A stretch of DNA of 57,125 bases from an uncultured Clostridia bacterium (GTDB lineage Bacteria; Bacillota; Clostridia; Oscillospirales; CAG-272), in contig CANRKP010000006.1 of assembly GCA_947631245.1 (NCBI GenBank), positions 1 to 57,125 on the forward strand. The letters run 5' to 3'. The translations under genes and the position numbers were made by a program. Of this stretch, positions 9,161 to 20,807 are shown piece by piece; the stretch's first letter is position 1; every line of letters starts with the position of its first letter. The notes under the pieces were generated by a model. The model saw only the letters and a program-made list of their open reading frames with translations. It was not told the origin of the DNA and ran no database searches.

Positions 9161-9180
9161 GTATATTATATATCACAATA

Positions 9181-10329
9181 TCACATCAGCGAGCGGTAGA
9201 GCTCCGCTATCTCCTCAACGCTCGTTTCGCGCGGGTTGCCGGGGCGGCACGCGTCCGCGTATGCGTCCTTCGCGAGCGCCTCAACATCTGCGGGGTCGAC
9301 GACGCCCTTGAGGGAGCAGACGATGCCCACGTCCTCCGACAGCTTCTTGACTGCCTCGACGGCGGCGCGCCTGTATTCCTCCTGCGTCATCTCGTCAACG
9401 CCCGGAACTCCCATCGCGCGCGCGATCTCGCGGTACTTCTCGCCGGTGCAAGGCGCGTTATACTCCATAACGGTCGGGAGCAGCGTCGCGCACGCTTTCC
9501 CGTGCGGCATGTCGTAATATGCCGAGAGCGTGTGCGCCATCGAATGGTCGACGCCGAGACCGACGTTGGAGAATCCCATGCCGGCGACGTACTGACCGAG
9601 CGCCATGCCCTCTCTGCCTTCGTCCGTCCCCGCGACGGCGCCGCGGAGGCTGCGGGAGATTATCTCTATCGCCTTGAGGTGGAACATGTCGGAAAGCTCC
9701 CACGCGCCGTTCGTGATATAGCCCTCGATCGCGTGCGTCAGCGCGTCCATGCCCGTGAACGCCGTCAGCGATTTCGGCATCGTGGACATCATGTCGGGGT
9801 CGACTATTGCGACGACAGGAATGTCGTGCGGGTCGACGCAGACGAACTTGCGCTTTTTCTCAACGTCGGTGATGACGTAGTTTATCGTGACCTCCGCCGC
9901 TGTGCCCGCCGTCGTCGGTACGGCGATTATCGGAACCGACGGCTTCTTCGTCGCGACGGCGCCCTCAAGCGAGCGGACGTCCGCGTGCTCGGGGTTGTTT
10001 ATGATGATGCCTATCGCCTTCGCCGTGTCCATCGACGAGCCGCCGCCGACGGCGACGATGCAGTCCGCGCCCGCCTTTTTGTATGCCTCGACGCCGTGCT
10101 GTACGTTCTCTATCGTCGGGTTTGCCTTGATGTCGGAGTAAACTTCGTACTTTATCCCGGCGCCGTCAAGCGTGTCCGTCACCTTTTTCGTCACCCCGAA
10201 TTTAATAAGGTCGGGGTCTGAGCAGACAAAAGCGAGCTTGAGTTCCCTCGCCTTGAGCTCGGCGGGTATCTCCGCGATCGCGCCCTTGCCGTGATACGAT
10301 GTTTCGTTGAGCATGAATCTGTTTGCCAT
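9181..10329 (-). CDS. fucO: Lactaldehyde reductase / 1,2-propanediol oxidoreductase
   Basis: A 382-residue iron-dependent (group III) alcohol dehydrogenase that reduces L-lactaldehyde to 1,2-propanediol with NADH during anaerobic fucose or rhamnose use. It follows E. coli FucO closely from residue 1 (MANRFMLNET), including PTTAGTAAEVTINYVITD and KRKFVCVDPHDIP. The nucleotide-binding GGGSSMDTAKA and all iron ligands are present (Asp195, His199, His262, His276 by alignment). GAGAGGAGA lies before the start and TATACT (10369-10364) is a plausible -10. The gene stands alone: no fucose or rhamnose isomerase, kinase or aldolase is in the window. Confidence 0.92.
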   Translation of the reverse strand: MANRFMLNETSYHGKGAIAEIPAELKARELKLAFVCSDPDLIKFGVTKKVTDTLDGAGIKYEVYSDIKANPTIENVQHGVEAYKKAGADCIVAVGGGSSMDTAKAIGIIINNPEHADVRSLEGAVATKKPSVPIIAVPTTAGTAAEVTINYVITDVEKKRKFVCVDPHDIPVVAIVDPDMMSTMPKSLTAFTGMDALTHAIEGYITNGAWELSDMFHLKAIEIISRSLRGAVAGTDEGREGMALGQYVAGMGFSNVGLGVDHSMAHTLSAYYDMPHGKACATLLPTVMEYNAPCTGEKYREIARAMGVPGVDEMTQEEYRRAAVEAVKKLSEDVGIVCSLKGVVDPADVEALAKDAYADACRPGNPRETSVEEIAELYRSLM

Positions 10330-10470
10330 TTTCGTTTTCTCCTCTCATTTCGGATTTATATATAGTATACCACGAATAAACGAAAAAGGGTGTCGCTTTT
10401 AAAAATTTCTCTATTATTTTATAAAAAATCGAACGCAAAAGACAGGGGCGCGAAAAAATCGGCTTTAATC

Positions 10471-10499
10471 TTGCAATGACGCGACCGGCGTGATATAAT
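10471..10499 (+). promoter_or_regulatory. Promoter of the structured leader before the WG-repeat lipoprotein
   Basis: TTGCAA (10471-10476), a 17-base spacer and a perfect TATAAT (10494-10499). The expected transcript start, about 10506, falls on the first bases of the left arm of the long inverted repeat at 10505. Confidence 0.7.
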
Positions 10500-10504
10500 A
10501 GGGT

Positions 10505-10690
10505 TGCGACACAATTTAATATTGCATGAACATATACTTTCTCGTAAAGCCTACCTTTTTTATTTAGGTAAAAATGCAGGCTCTTTTCCTCATGCAGGCT
10601 TTACGTTGGATGCTGGAATATTAAATTGTGTCGCAGCAATCGGGCTATGCGTTTTTCGGTGCGTAGCTTCGGCTGCGCACTTTTTTATTT
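10505..10690 (+). ncRNA. Candidate structured RNA or transcription-attenuating leader
   Basis: A 19-base perfect inverted repeat (10505-10523 with 10617-10635) encloses a second 10-base one (CGTAAAGCCT 10543-10552 with AGGCTTTACG 10596-10605), a third short hairpin (TACCT 10552-10556 with AGGTA 10566-10570, meeting the second stem at 10552) and a repeated ATGCAGGCT (10574-10582, 10592-10600). A textbook terminator follows at 10659-10686. Together with the promoter directly upstream this is either a self-contained RNA of about 180 nucleotides or a leader controlling the lipoprotein gene, whose AGGAGG begins six bases after the terminator T-run. It matches no riboswitch or 6S/SRP signature that I recognise. 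Confidence 0.5.
10659..10686 (+). terminator. UUCG-capped intrinsic terminator in the leader
   Basis: GTGCGTAGC-TTCG-GCTGCGCAC (one G-T pair) followed by TTTTTT. It lies between the promoter at 10471 and the ribosome binding site of the lipoprotein gene, so it would block that gene unless read-through is allowed. Confidence 0.8.
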
Positions 10691-10706
10691 CAGGAGGAAA
10701 AAAACA

Positions 10707-12062
10707 ATGAAACCGAAAGAAACCGCAAAAAAAATCATCGCCCTGCTGCTCGCGCTCATCACAGCGGCGCTCTGCTGCGCGTGCTCCGGAGGCGGGAACA
10801 CGCCGACAGGCGACGGGGACGAAAGCCAAAAGACGCAAATCGAGCGCCCCGTCGGCAATTCAACAGAGGCACCGACGCCGGACGACAATTCAAAGGAAAC
10901 GCAGGCTCCTGACAATATTCCAACATCAAAGACGATAACACTCGAAAAATGCGAATCGACAGGCGAGGTGGGATTTGATAAGATATCGATCCCGTGCTCC
11001 GCGTATGGCGGCGACTATTATATGGACTTGTTCCCGTTTGAATATAAAGATAAATGGGGCTATATAAACGACAAAGGCGAAATAATCATAGGCAACAAAT
11101 ATGACGCCGCAGGTGTTTTTTCCGAAGGGAAAGCGTTTGTAAAAGACTCTGACGGCTGGCACATAATAGATACAGACGGAAAAGTGCTGTTTTCGACACA
11201 AAAAAACATGTCTTCCGGAAAAGGCATATCTTCTGAGGACCCCGCCTATATCCGCACACTGCCTTATTTTCAAAACGGCATCACTACAGCATTGAATTGG
11301 GACCTAGACGGCAAAAAAGTATATAATTTTATTGTAATAAATGATAAGTTTGAAATGAAAGAATGTTCGAGCGAGCAATTTGAAGATGATTCATATATAA
11401 TATCTTATTTCCCTGAAATTGTAAACTGTGCTGCGTTTCAAGGGTTCGCAGTGTATACCTTATCCCCCGGCGCAGAAGCAACAGATCGGATAACGCTGTG
11501 CGATATTAATGGGAATATTGTGTCTAAATGTGACAGTTTCGCCAAAAGCGATATCTACAGGATCGGCGACACGTTTTTAAAGATTGAAAAAGACGATATG
11601 TACGCCTTAGTAGATTTAAAAACGGGGACAAAAATAACCGAATACAAGTATGATAATATCGGAAAATACTCCGACGGCGTCATTCCCGTCTGCGCTTACG
11701 GCAAGTGGGGGCTGATAGACGCAAGCGGAAAAGAGCTTATAAAATGCCAGTTTGATTATCTGAGTGAATTTTCAAACGGGGTTGGTTTTGCGCTCGATTT
11801 CGACGGAAACGGAATGCTCGTCAATAAATCAGGGGAAAAAATCTCCAACCTTCCGAACGAGGTATTTAATAAATTTAATGTGCTCCACGTCAATCCGTTT
11901 ATGAAAACAGGCCTCACATATGCAGAGAATGCCGACGATGAAGGCTTTCTCATCACAGAGACCGGCGAGGTCATTTTCTCCGGCGACGCAGATAAATTCA
12001 AGTACATCTCCGCAAACTACGTCGTCTACGGAGACGACCTTTATAAAGTAGTTGCCGAATAA
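10707..12062 (+). CDS. WG-repeat lipoprotein
   Basis: A 451-residue predicted lipoprotein. The signal peptide (LLLALITAALCCAC) ends at a lipid-attachment cysteine, probably Cys26, followed by a Thr/Pro/Asp-rich linker to about residue 75. The rest carries WG (KWG) repeats, for example DKWGYINDKGEIIIGNKYD and GKWGLIDASGKELIKCQFD, which form beta-rich surface domains of unknown role. The start has AGGAGG (10692-10697). The coding sequence is clearly more AT-rich than its neighbours, which may reflect recent acquisition. Expression probably depends on the terminator-bearing leader just upstream. Confidence 0.8.
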   Translation: MKPKETAKKIIALLLALITAALCCACSGGGNTPTGDGDESQKTQIERPVGNSTEAPTPDDNSKETQAPDNIPTSKTITLEKCESTGEVGFDKISIPCSAYGGDYYMDLFPFEYKDKWGYINDKGEIIIGNKYDAAGVFSEGKAFVKDSDGWHIIDTDGKVLFSTQKNMSSGKGISSEDPAYIRTLPYFQNGITTALNWDLDGKKVYNFIVINDKFEMKECSSEQFEDDSYIISYFPEIVNCAAFQGFAVYTLSPGAEATDRITLCDINGNIVSKCDSFAKSDIYRIGDTFLKIEKDDMYALVDLKTGTKITEYKYDNIGKYSDGVIPVCAYGKWGLIDASGKELIKCQFDYLSEFSNGVGFALDFDGNGMLVNKSGEKISNLPNEVFNKFNVLHVNPFMKTGLTYAENADDEGFLITETGEVIFSGDADKFKYISANYVVYGDDLYKVVAE

Positions 12063-12137
12063 CCCCCTCCCTAAAAGTTCTCGAAAGGAGGGGGCGCGGG
12101 GGAGGGAAAAATCTCTCAAGAGTTTTCCCTCCCCCGC
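12063..12137. repeat. G-rich palindromic element, copy C (two stems)
   Basis: Two adjacent stem-loops: CCCCCTCC (12063-12070) with GGAGGGGG (12087-12094), and a perfect 15-base arm GCGGGGGAGGGAAAA (12096-12110) with TTTTCCCTCCCCCGC (12123-12137). It separates the convergent WG-repeat lipoprotein and lacZ genes and may end both transcripts, although no T-run follows. Confidence 0.7.
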
Positions 12138-12153
12138 AATAATTATCCAAGTC

Positions 12154-15210
<3,057 letters not shown>

Positions 15211-15243
15211 TCATAATTAAGGTCGTGTTTCTTGTCCACTGAG

Positions 15244-15272
15244 GTTATACCATAACGGCGCATTAAAGTCAA
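15244..15272 (-). promoter_or_regulatory. Promoter of lacZ
   Basis: Minus-strand TTGACT (15272-15267), 17-base spacer, TATAAC (15249-15244). It sits in the 326-base gap between the divergent lacZ and lipoprotein genes; apart from the two promoters I see nothing else in this gap. Confidence 0.65.
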
Positions 15273-15394
15273 CGAAAAAACGGAAATAAAAAAAGATTTT
15301 TGAGCGCCGGAAAACTTTTGCGTTTCTCCTTGTCCCGAACATTCTGCACAAATTTGGCTGGTGAAAAATGTATAAACTGCCGTGCCGTTTGCTC

Positions 15395-15423
15395 TTGACA
15401 TATTGCGACCCATGATTTATTAT
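15395..15423 (+). promoter_or_regulatory. Promoter of the lipoprotein cluster
   Basis: TTGACA (15395-15400), 17-base spacer and TATTAT (15418-15423), giving a leader of about 95 bases before the lipoprotein gene at 15525. Confidence 0.65.
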
Positions 15424-15524
15424 TAATATGTAGAAATAATGAATTTTGTTCCTTGTGCCTGCGGCGAACCGTATTTGCCGAAAGCCGCTTTTGTAAATAA
15501 AAAATTCGGGGGAGAATGAGTTTT

Positions 15525-16910
15525 ATGAAGATATTTAATTTGAAAAAAGCAGTGTCCCTCTTCCTCGTCTCCGCGTTTCTCTTGCCTTCTCTCTTTTCCT
15601 GCGGACCGAAGGGCGGCGCCTCGGGCAGCGACAGCAGCGGCGACAGTCCAGAGCAGACAAAGCAGACGGAGGACACATATTCCCCAAACGGCGCGCCCGA
15701 GGACTCGAAAGTTGTATTCACCTCCTATCCCGAGGGCAACTACCTTGCCGACGCGAAGTTTGACACCGACGACCCCCTCCCCGCCTATGACTGCGACACC
15801 TCGTTTGATTTCGGGTGCCCCATAGCCTCGGACGGGACTACGGTCTTTACCGCCGTCATCGCCGAGGGCGGGAACACATACATGATGTTTTACGACAAGG
15901 CGAGCGGCATCACCGCCCCGCTCTGCGGTAAACCCGAGTGCTTCCACGACGGGGCTGACTGCGGCGCATATTTATGCGGGAATATGGAAAGCGTCGTCTC
16001 GCTCTCCGTCTACGACGGGATGCTTTACTGGGTACAGTGGCAGGGCTCCGTTAGACTGTTCCGCTCAAAGACGGACGGCACGGCGCGGGAGGAACTGAAA
16101 ACATTCCCCGGCGGCAACAGTACGACAGCCTTTTTAAATCGCGGCTATCTCTACATAAAAAATCTCAGCAGCACTATTGTCGACGAAAAGCCTGTTACGA
16201 ACACTACCCTCACCGCATACCCTCTTGACGGCGGCGACGCTGTGCCGATATTGTCCTTTGACAGCTACGACATGACCGTAAAGCCTCTCGGAAATACGAT
16301 TTACATTATGGCAAAGAACGTCGAGGGCAGAGACCTCGGGATAAACGAGTGGGGCACGGAAGAATACGAACTCTACGCCTGGGATACAAAGACTAGGCGC
16401 GCAGACCTGCTCGCATCGGAGAAGACAGAAGAATTCTGCCTGTCGATTGCGTCTCAGGACTTTGTTCCCGTCCGAGGCGACGGGATATATTTCCAGAGCA
16501 TGATGGAGTATAAGGACGACGAGGGAAGCTGGACGAGTTATGCGTCGGTGAGGAAATACTCGTTCGCGTCGGGAAAGGTTGAGGAGGTCGTGCCTCGCTT
16601 ATCGTGCGAAGACTTTGACAGATTCTTCTTTCTGACGTTTCTGTCAGGTCAAATCTTCGGACGCGGTATCAGCAAAACGCTGGGCGTTTGCGTTTACGCC
16701 ACAGGCCTTGACGGGAAGCTCACAGCCTCGCATGAAATCAACAGCGCATTTTTGACTCCGGGCAGCCACATGTACGAGGTCGTCGGTGTCGACGGTGAAA
16801 ACGTATATTATAACTGCTACAACGCCTCGACGGATAATTATGAGCGCTTCGTTCTTGCAATGCCGATCTCCGCCTCGCGTCCCGACGAGGGAGTAAGGAT
16901 AAGCAAATAA
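15525..16910 (+). CDS. Lipoprotein with a conserved Cys/His motif, paralogue 1
   Basis: A 461-residue predicted lipoprotein: signal peptide with lipobox SLFSC, a Gly/Ser-rich linker, then a beta-strand-rich body that looks like a repeated-blade propeller. Near residues 135-155 it carries C-x4-C-x-H-x4-C-x4-C (PLCGKPECFHDGADCGAYLC), which is also present with the same spacing in the paralogue at 17921. The start at 15525 has GGGGGAG about 10 bases upstream; an in-frame ATG at 15516 almost touches that site and is less likely. Role unknown; the exported location and four cysteines suggest disulphides or a metal site. The two paralogues and the protein between them probably act together. Confidence 0.75.
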   Translation: MKIFNLKKAVSLFLVSAFLLPSLFSCGPKGGASGSDSSGDSPEQTKQTEDTYSPNGAPEDSKVVFTSYPEGNYLADAKFDTDDPLPAYDCDTSFDFGCPIASDGTTVFTAVIAEGGNTYMMFYDKASGITAPLCGKPECFHDGADCGAYLCGNMESVVSLSVYDGMLYWVQWQGSVRLFRSKTDGTAREELKTFPGGNSTTAFLNRGYLYIKNLSSTIVDEKPVTNTTLTAYPLDGGDAVPILSFDSYDMTVKPLGNTIYIMAKNVEGRDLGINEWGTEEYELYAWDTKTRRADLLASEKTEEFCLSIASQDFVPVRGDGIYFQSMMEYKDDEGSWTSYASVRKYSFASGKVEEVVPRLSCEDFDRFFFLTFLSGQIFGRGISKTLGVCVYATGLDGKLTASHEINSAFLTPGSHMYEVVGVDGENVYYNCYNASTDNYERFVLAMPISASRPDEGVRISK

Positions 16911-16920
16911 CAAATCTGTT

Positions 16921-16955
16921 AAAAGCGGCAGGAGCTTTTTTCTCCCGCCGCTTTT
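16921..16955 (+). terminator. Intercistronic terminator-like hairpin
   Basis: AAAAGCGGCAGGAG (16921-16934) pairs with CTCCCGCCGCTTTT (16942-16955), one G-T pair, with a T-rich loop and only four T residues in the 3' arm. It may be a partial terminator within the cluster. Confidence 0.55.
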
Positions 16956-16979
16956 CGGAAAAATTTTTGGAGATAAACC

Positions 16980-17900
16980 ATGAAAAAAGCGTCATTTTTC
17001 GCGCGCTTCCTCTCCGTGCTGCTGGCAGCCTCCGCCGCGGCGGTGCCCGTGTCGGCAAAAACGGTGAACAGTCAGGAGCGTTTTGAATCTTACGAGCTCG
17101 TCTCGGGGGTGCAGGTCGATTCTTTCCTTGCAGATACGGAGGCGTCCGTCAAAGCCGGCGCCGCCTCATCTTCTCTTAGCATCGGGAGTGTCTACGTCAA
17201 AGAAGGCACTGACAACTTTGAAAACGTCGCCAGAACGGAGGCGGGCTGCTTTGCCTCCGTCTCGGGCGGCGGCGCTGAGGTCATGTTCTCGCTTTCGGGC
17301 GGAACGCTTGTCCGCACCGCGGGCACCGAGCCGGACAAGGCATCCGTAAGGGCGGAGCTGAACGACCACTTCGTTTATGACACGCTGTCGAACGAGAGCA
17401 GCTTTTTCGTCGCAGAGGAGCGCCTGCCGTCCCTCTTTACCGCGGACCGCGGTCTGCCCGAGCCCGAGGTCTTCAGTGCCGAATTTGCCAAAATCGGGGA
17501 GCGTTTTGACGGCGTCGCATTCGACGGCATGACGGTTGACGATGTCGCAGTACATACGCCTCACGGGCTGACGGAACGGCGCGGCTATTCCGCAATGCTT
17601 GTGTCGAACACGGACGGCGCGCCTGCGCTCCCGGGAATGTCGCGGGTCGAGGACGCGTTCCTCGCGTTCACGCAGAACGGCGCCGTGCTTCCCGTCGGCG
17701 GCGGACTGTTTGAGGCGTCAAACGGAACGTCCGCCGAGCCGTCCTGCTCGCTGCTCGCCGAGTTCAACGACCACCTTGTATACAGAGGTCTCTTTGACGT
17801 GCCCGTCTATTATTTCCCCGAGGCGTCATTCAATCAGACCCCCGGCATTCTCGACAAAACAGCCGCCGTTGACGATGCGGCGGACGGCGGATCAAAATAA
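16980..17900 (+). CDS. Secreted protein of unknown function with an internal duplication
   Basis: A 306-residue protein with a clear signal peptide (MKKASFFARFLSVLLAASAA, cleavage after PVSA near residue 26). I recognise no family. Two segments resemble each other: RAELNDHFVYDTL (about 123-135) with its following FFVAE, and LAEFNDHLVYRGL (about 259-271) with its following YYFPEA, so the protein seems to contain two copies of a domain of about 100-130 residues. GGAG stands before the start. It lies between two paralogous lipoproteins on the same strand and is likely co-expressed with them. Confidence 0.7.
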   Translation: MKKASFFARFLSVLLAASAAAVPVSAKTVNSQERFESYELVSGVQVDSFLADTEASVKAGAASSSLSIGSVYVKEGTDNFENVARTEAGCFASVSGGGAEVMFSLSGGTLVRTAGTEPDKASVRAELNDHFVYDTLSNESSFFVAEERLPSLFTADRGLPEPEVFSAEFAKIGERFDGVAFDGMTVDDVAVHTPHGLTERRGYSAMLVSNTDGAPALPGMSRVEDAFLAFTQNGAVLPVGGGLFEASNGTSAEPSCSLLAEFNDHLVYRGLFDVPVYYFPEASFNQTPGILDKTAAVDDAADGGSK

Positions 17901-17920
17901 AATAACATTGGGAGGCAGCA

Positions 17921-19408
17921 ATGAAAAAACATATATTCATATCATATATTGCGTTTGCCCTTGCGCTTGCGCTCGCATCATGCGGTCCGAAGTCGGGCGC
18001 TGACGAAACGGGAGGATCCGACGGCACGTCCGCCGTCCCGCCGGAAGCGCTGCAGCCGGGGACTGCGGAGGTTTACGATATAGAGGCTGCCGCGAAGGAG
18101 CTTTTGTCCTCGTTTACAGAATATCCCGAGGGCAGCTACCTTGCGGACGCTTCCTTCGCGACGGACGAATACCTCCCCGGCTTTGACCTTGACCCCGCGT
18201 TCGACGTCTCCGACCTCGCCCACAACATCGCGGCGGACGACAATTTCATCTACCTTTGCGAAAGGGGACACACTGACAAGGCGGTGCGCCTTTACCGTGC
18301 GGACAAAAAGACGAAAGAGGTGTCCCCGCTCTGCTCCGTTCCCGGATGCACGCACGAGGACGAGAGCTGCGGCGCTTACATATGCGGAAAAGGCGAGAGC
18401 GTCTTTTCCTTCCGCATATATGACGGGGCGCTTTTATGGATACAGCAGGGCAGGACGCTGAAGCTCGTCCGCGAGTCGCTCGACGGCGCGGCGCGGGAGA
18501 CGGTCGCCGAGAGCTCTGAGTCCGTTTTCGACGGCGCGGCGATAAACGGTCTCTTCATCCACAGGGGAGTGGCATACGCCTCCGGAATGAAGGAGGTACA
18601 CAAAAAAATAGACGGCAAATATGTCGACGTCACGACAGGCGTCATAACCGCGTACCCTCTCGACGGCGGCGAGCCGTATACCGTGATGAGCCTGGCCCCC
18701 GGATGGGAATCCTTCTACGGGCTGATCGTCAGGCCGATGGGGAACGAGCTTTACATACTGCTCCAGGGCTCGAACGGCAAGGACCTTGACGCAGGCGAAT
18801 GGGGCGAAGAATACTCCATTATGTATGTGTGGAGCGCAGAGACACGGCGTGCCCGCCTGCTCTTTGCGGAATCGTCGGACACGTTCGGCAAAAGTCCCGA
18901 AACGCACGGGATATATCCCGTCCGCGGCGACGGAGTCTATTTTCAGAACCTTACCGAGTACAGGTGCGACGACGGCACATGGGCGTCACGCGCGGGACTT
19001 TTGAAATATTCGTTTGCGAGCGGGCAGACGGAGACTGTCACGGACGCGCTCTCCGTCGGGAACGACGACGCGTTTTTGTGGATGACGTTCTTTAACGGCG
19101 GCGCCGCGGGTCCCCTAGTCTCGGGGGACAAGAAGACCTCGGGAAAGATATGCTTCTTCGATCTCGAGGGCAAAAGCACGACTTCCGTAAACATCAACAG
19201 CGCGGTAAAGCGACCCGGGTTCACGCACATTATAGAGACGCCTCTCGGCGACGACGGCAGCTTCACCTACTACTACGTCCGCACGATGGTGTTTAACAAT
19301 GAGCTTACGGACATGAGCGTTGTCGAGGAATTCTATCTCGCCGTTCCGAAGGACGGAGACGTCAAGGACGGCTCGATCCGCTTCGATATTTACGAGCGAA
19401 GCTGGTGA
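17921..19408 (+). CDS. Lipoprotein with a conserved Cys/His motif, paralogue 2
   Basis: A 495-residue lipoprotein homologous to the one at 15525. The signal peptide ends in ALASC; EYPEGSYLADASFATDEYLP matches YPEGNYLADAKFDTDDPLP of the first copy; the C-x4-C-x-H-x4-C-x4-C motif (PLCSVPGCTHEDESCGAYIC) recurs; and both share ITAYPLDGGEP/LTAYPLDGGDA and the late KYSFASG segment. GGGAGG (17908-17913) precedes the start and the preceding gene ends 20 bases upstream, so the pair is probably cotranscribed. Function unknown; surface-exposed and beta-rich. Confidence 0.78.
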   Translation: MKKHIFISYIAFALALALASCGPKSGADETGGSDGTSAVPPEALQPGTAEVYDIEAAAKELLSSFTEYPEGSYLADASFATDEYLPGFDLDPAFDVSDLAHNIAADDNFIYLCERGHTDKAVRLYRADKKTKEVSPLCSVPGCTHEDESCGAYICGKGESVFSFRIYDGALLWIQQGRTLKLVRESLDGAARETVAESSESVFDGAAINGLFIHRGVAYASGMKEVHKKIDGKYVDVTTGVITAYPLDGGEPYTVMSLAPGWESFYGLIVRPMGNELYILLQGSNGKDLDAGEWGEEYSIMYVWSAETRRARLLFAESSDTFGKSPETHGIYPVRGDGVYFQNLTEYRCDDGTWASRAGLLKYSFASGQTETVTDALSVGNDDAFLWMTFFNGGAAGPLVSGDKKTSGKICFFDLEGKSTTSVNINSAVKRPGFTHIIETPLGDDGSFTYYYVRTMVFNNELTDMSVVEEFYLAVPKDGDVKDGSIRFDIYERSW

Positions 19409-19419
19409 CAAAATGATAT

Positions 19420-19451
19420 CCCGCCCGGGGCGTGCCCCGGGCGGGTTTTTT
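19420..19451. terminator. Strong intrinsic terminator
   Basis: CCCGCCCGGGG-CGTG-CCCCGGGCGGG followed by six T residues, at the end of the lipoprotein cluster. The convergent LysM-GH18 gene ends against its 3' side. Confidence 0.85.
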
Positions 19452-20743
19452 CAATATTTGATTATGTCGAATTTTCCGTCAAGAATGAGCCAAAGGGGTG
19501 TGAAAAACTTCATCGCGTTCCAGATGCCAGTGCCCGAAAGCTCCTCATCCTCTATGAGGTCGGCCTTTTCCTCGATGCTCTTCGCGTCCTCGAACCAGAC
19601 GATGTGCTCCTTCCCGTCGAGATAATAGCTGTAATACGGCGAGCCCGCCGCCTCGTCGAACATGATGCGCGCCCGCCTTTCATAAGCGCGCCTTGCCGCC
19701 GCCGCAAGCGACAGCGGCTCCGCCTCGCTTTTGCCGCGGACATACGGCAGCTGCCAGTCGTAACCGTAGTTCGGAACGCCGAGCAGGATCTTTGAGGGCG
19801 GCGCTTCTGTTTTGGCATAATCGACGACGGCGCGCACCTCGGAGAGCGGAGACACCGCCTGAGGCGGACCGAACGCATATCCCCACTCGTACGTCATAAG
19901 GAGCACGCGGTCGGCGGCGTCCGCGAGCGCGCCGTAATCGTGACCCGCGTAGAGCAGTCCCGGCTGATCCGCCGACTTCTTCGGCGCAAGCGCGACCCAC
20001 ACGACGTAGTCGCCGCGGGAGGCAAGCTCCGCTTTCACGTCGCGGACGAACTGCGCGTACGCCTCCGCGTTGTCCCCTCCGAGATATTCAAAATCGATGT
20101 CGACGCCCGAGTATCCGCCGGAAACGACGGCGTCGGCGACGTTTTTTATTATCATCTCCCTCACCTCGGGAGTGTCGAAAATATAGTCCGCGAGCTCATT
20201 TGAGAACGTGCCGTCCTCCGTCAGCGTAGACAGCATCAGAAGCGGACGCGTCCCGTAATCGCGTGCGAGCTTTACGACGCGCGCCTCGCCCCTCGCGTCG
20301 CCGGGCGGGATGAGGCTCCCGTCGTTCCTGATGCCGTATGTGAAGACCGTTATGTACGAAAGATACGGCAGCGTTTTCCTCAGTACCGTCTCGTCGACGA
20401 ACGGGTAAACATATGCCCCCGTTATGAGCTCGCCTCCGCCGTCTTCCTCCTCTTCGATAACTAGCACCTCTCCGGGGAATATCTCCTCCCGCCCCGAAAG
20501 CGTCGGGTTCTTTCTCCAAAGCTCTCCCGTCGTCGTGCCGAAGCGCGCCGCTATCCCCGAGAGCGTGTCCCCCGAGACGACCGTGTACGTCGTTGTCGGC
20601 TGCCTTATCAGAAGCGTCTGCCCGACGGAGAGCTTTGTCGGCTCCGAGAGGTCGTTGTCGCTTATTATGAGCGCCGGCGACGTTCCGAACTCCTTCGCTA
20701 TCGAATATACGCTGTCGCCCTCGGCGACCGTATAGATACGCAT
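19451..20743 (-). CDS. LysM-GH18 spore-type glycosidase (YaaH/SleL family)
   Basis: A 430-residue protein with two N-terminal LysM domains (about 1-46 and 52-97) and a GH18 barrel (about 105-430). The catalytic signature GVDIDFEY gives Asp215, Asp217 and the acid Glu219. The layout matches YaaH/SleL-type cortical-fragment glucosaminidases of spores. There is no signal peptide, as in spore-coat proteins that reach the coat from the mother cell. AAGGAG precedes the start. It is evidence that the organism belongs to a sporulating lineage, though not proof that it sporulates. Confidence 0.88.
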   Translation of the reverse strand: MRIYTVAEGDSVYSIAKEFGTSPALIISDNDLSEPTKLSVGQTLLIRQPTTTYTVVSGDTLSGIAARFGTTTGELWRKNPTLSGREEIFPGEVLVIEEEEDGGGELITGAYVYPFVDETVLRKTLPYLSYITVFTYGIRNDGSLIPPGDARGEARVVKLARDYGTRPLLMLSTLTEDGTFSNELADYIFDTPEVREMIIKNVADAVVSGGYSGVDIDFEYLGGDNAEAYAQFVRDVKAELASRGDYVVWVALAPKKSADQPGLLYAGHDYGALADAADRVLLMTYEWGYAFGPPQAVSPLSEVRAVVDYAKTEAPPSKILLGVPNYGYDWQLPYVRGKSEAEPLSLAAAARRAYERRARIMFDEAAGSPYYSYYLDGKEHIVWFEDAKSIEEKADLIEDEELSGTGIWNAMKFFTPLWLILDGKFDIIKY

Positions 20744-20807
20744 TCCTTAAACTCCTTTTTTACAGTGTTTTGTTTCCATTCTATGCTGTATCCCGCGCGT
20801 CCGACAC

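Noticed and set aside
9181-10329. Loss of an iron ligand in FucO (VDHSMAH instead of LVHGMAH)
   Set aside because: Alignment in register keeps the ligand histidine; only neighbouring residues changed.
10505-10635. Insertion sequence or MITE bounded by the 19-base inverted repeat
   Set aside because: There is no transposase frame and no target-site duplication beside the repeats, and a promoter and terminator fit the borders better; kept as an alternative to an RNA element.
10504-10710. A 68-codon frame through the leader
   Set aside because: It has no ribosome binding site and passes straight through the inverted repeats and the terminator.
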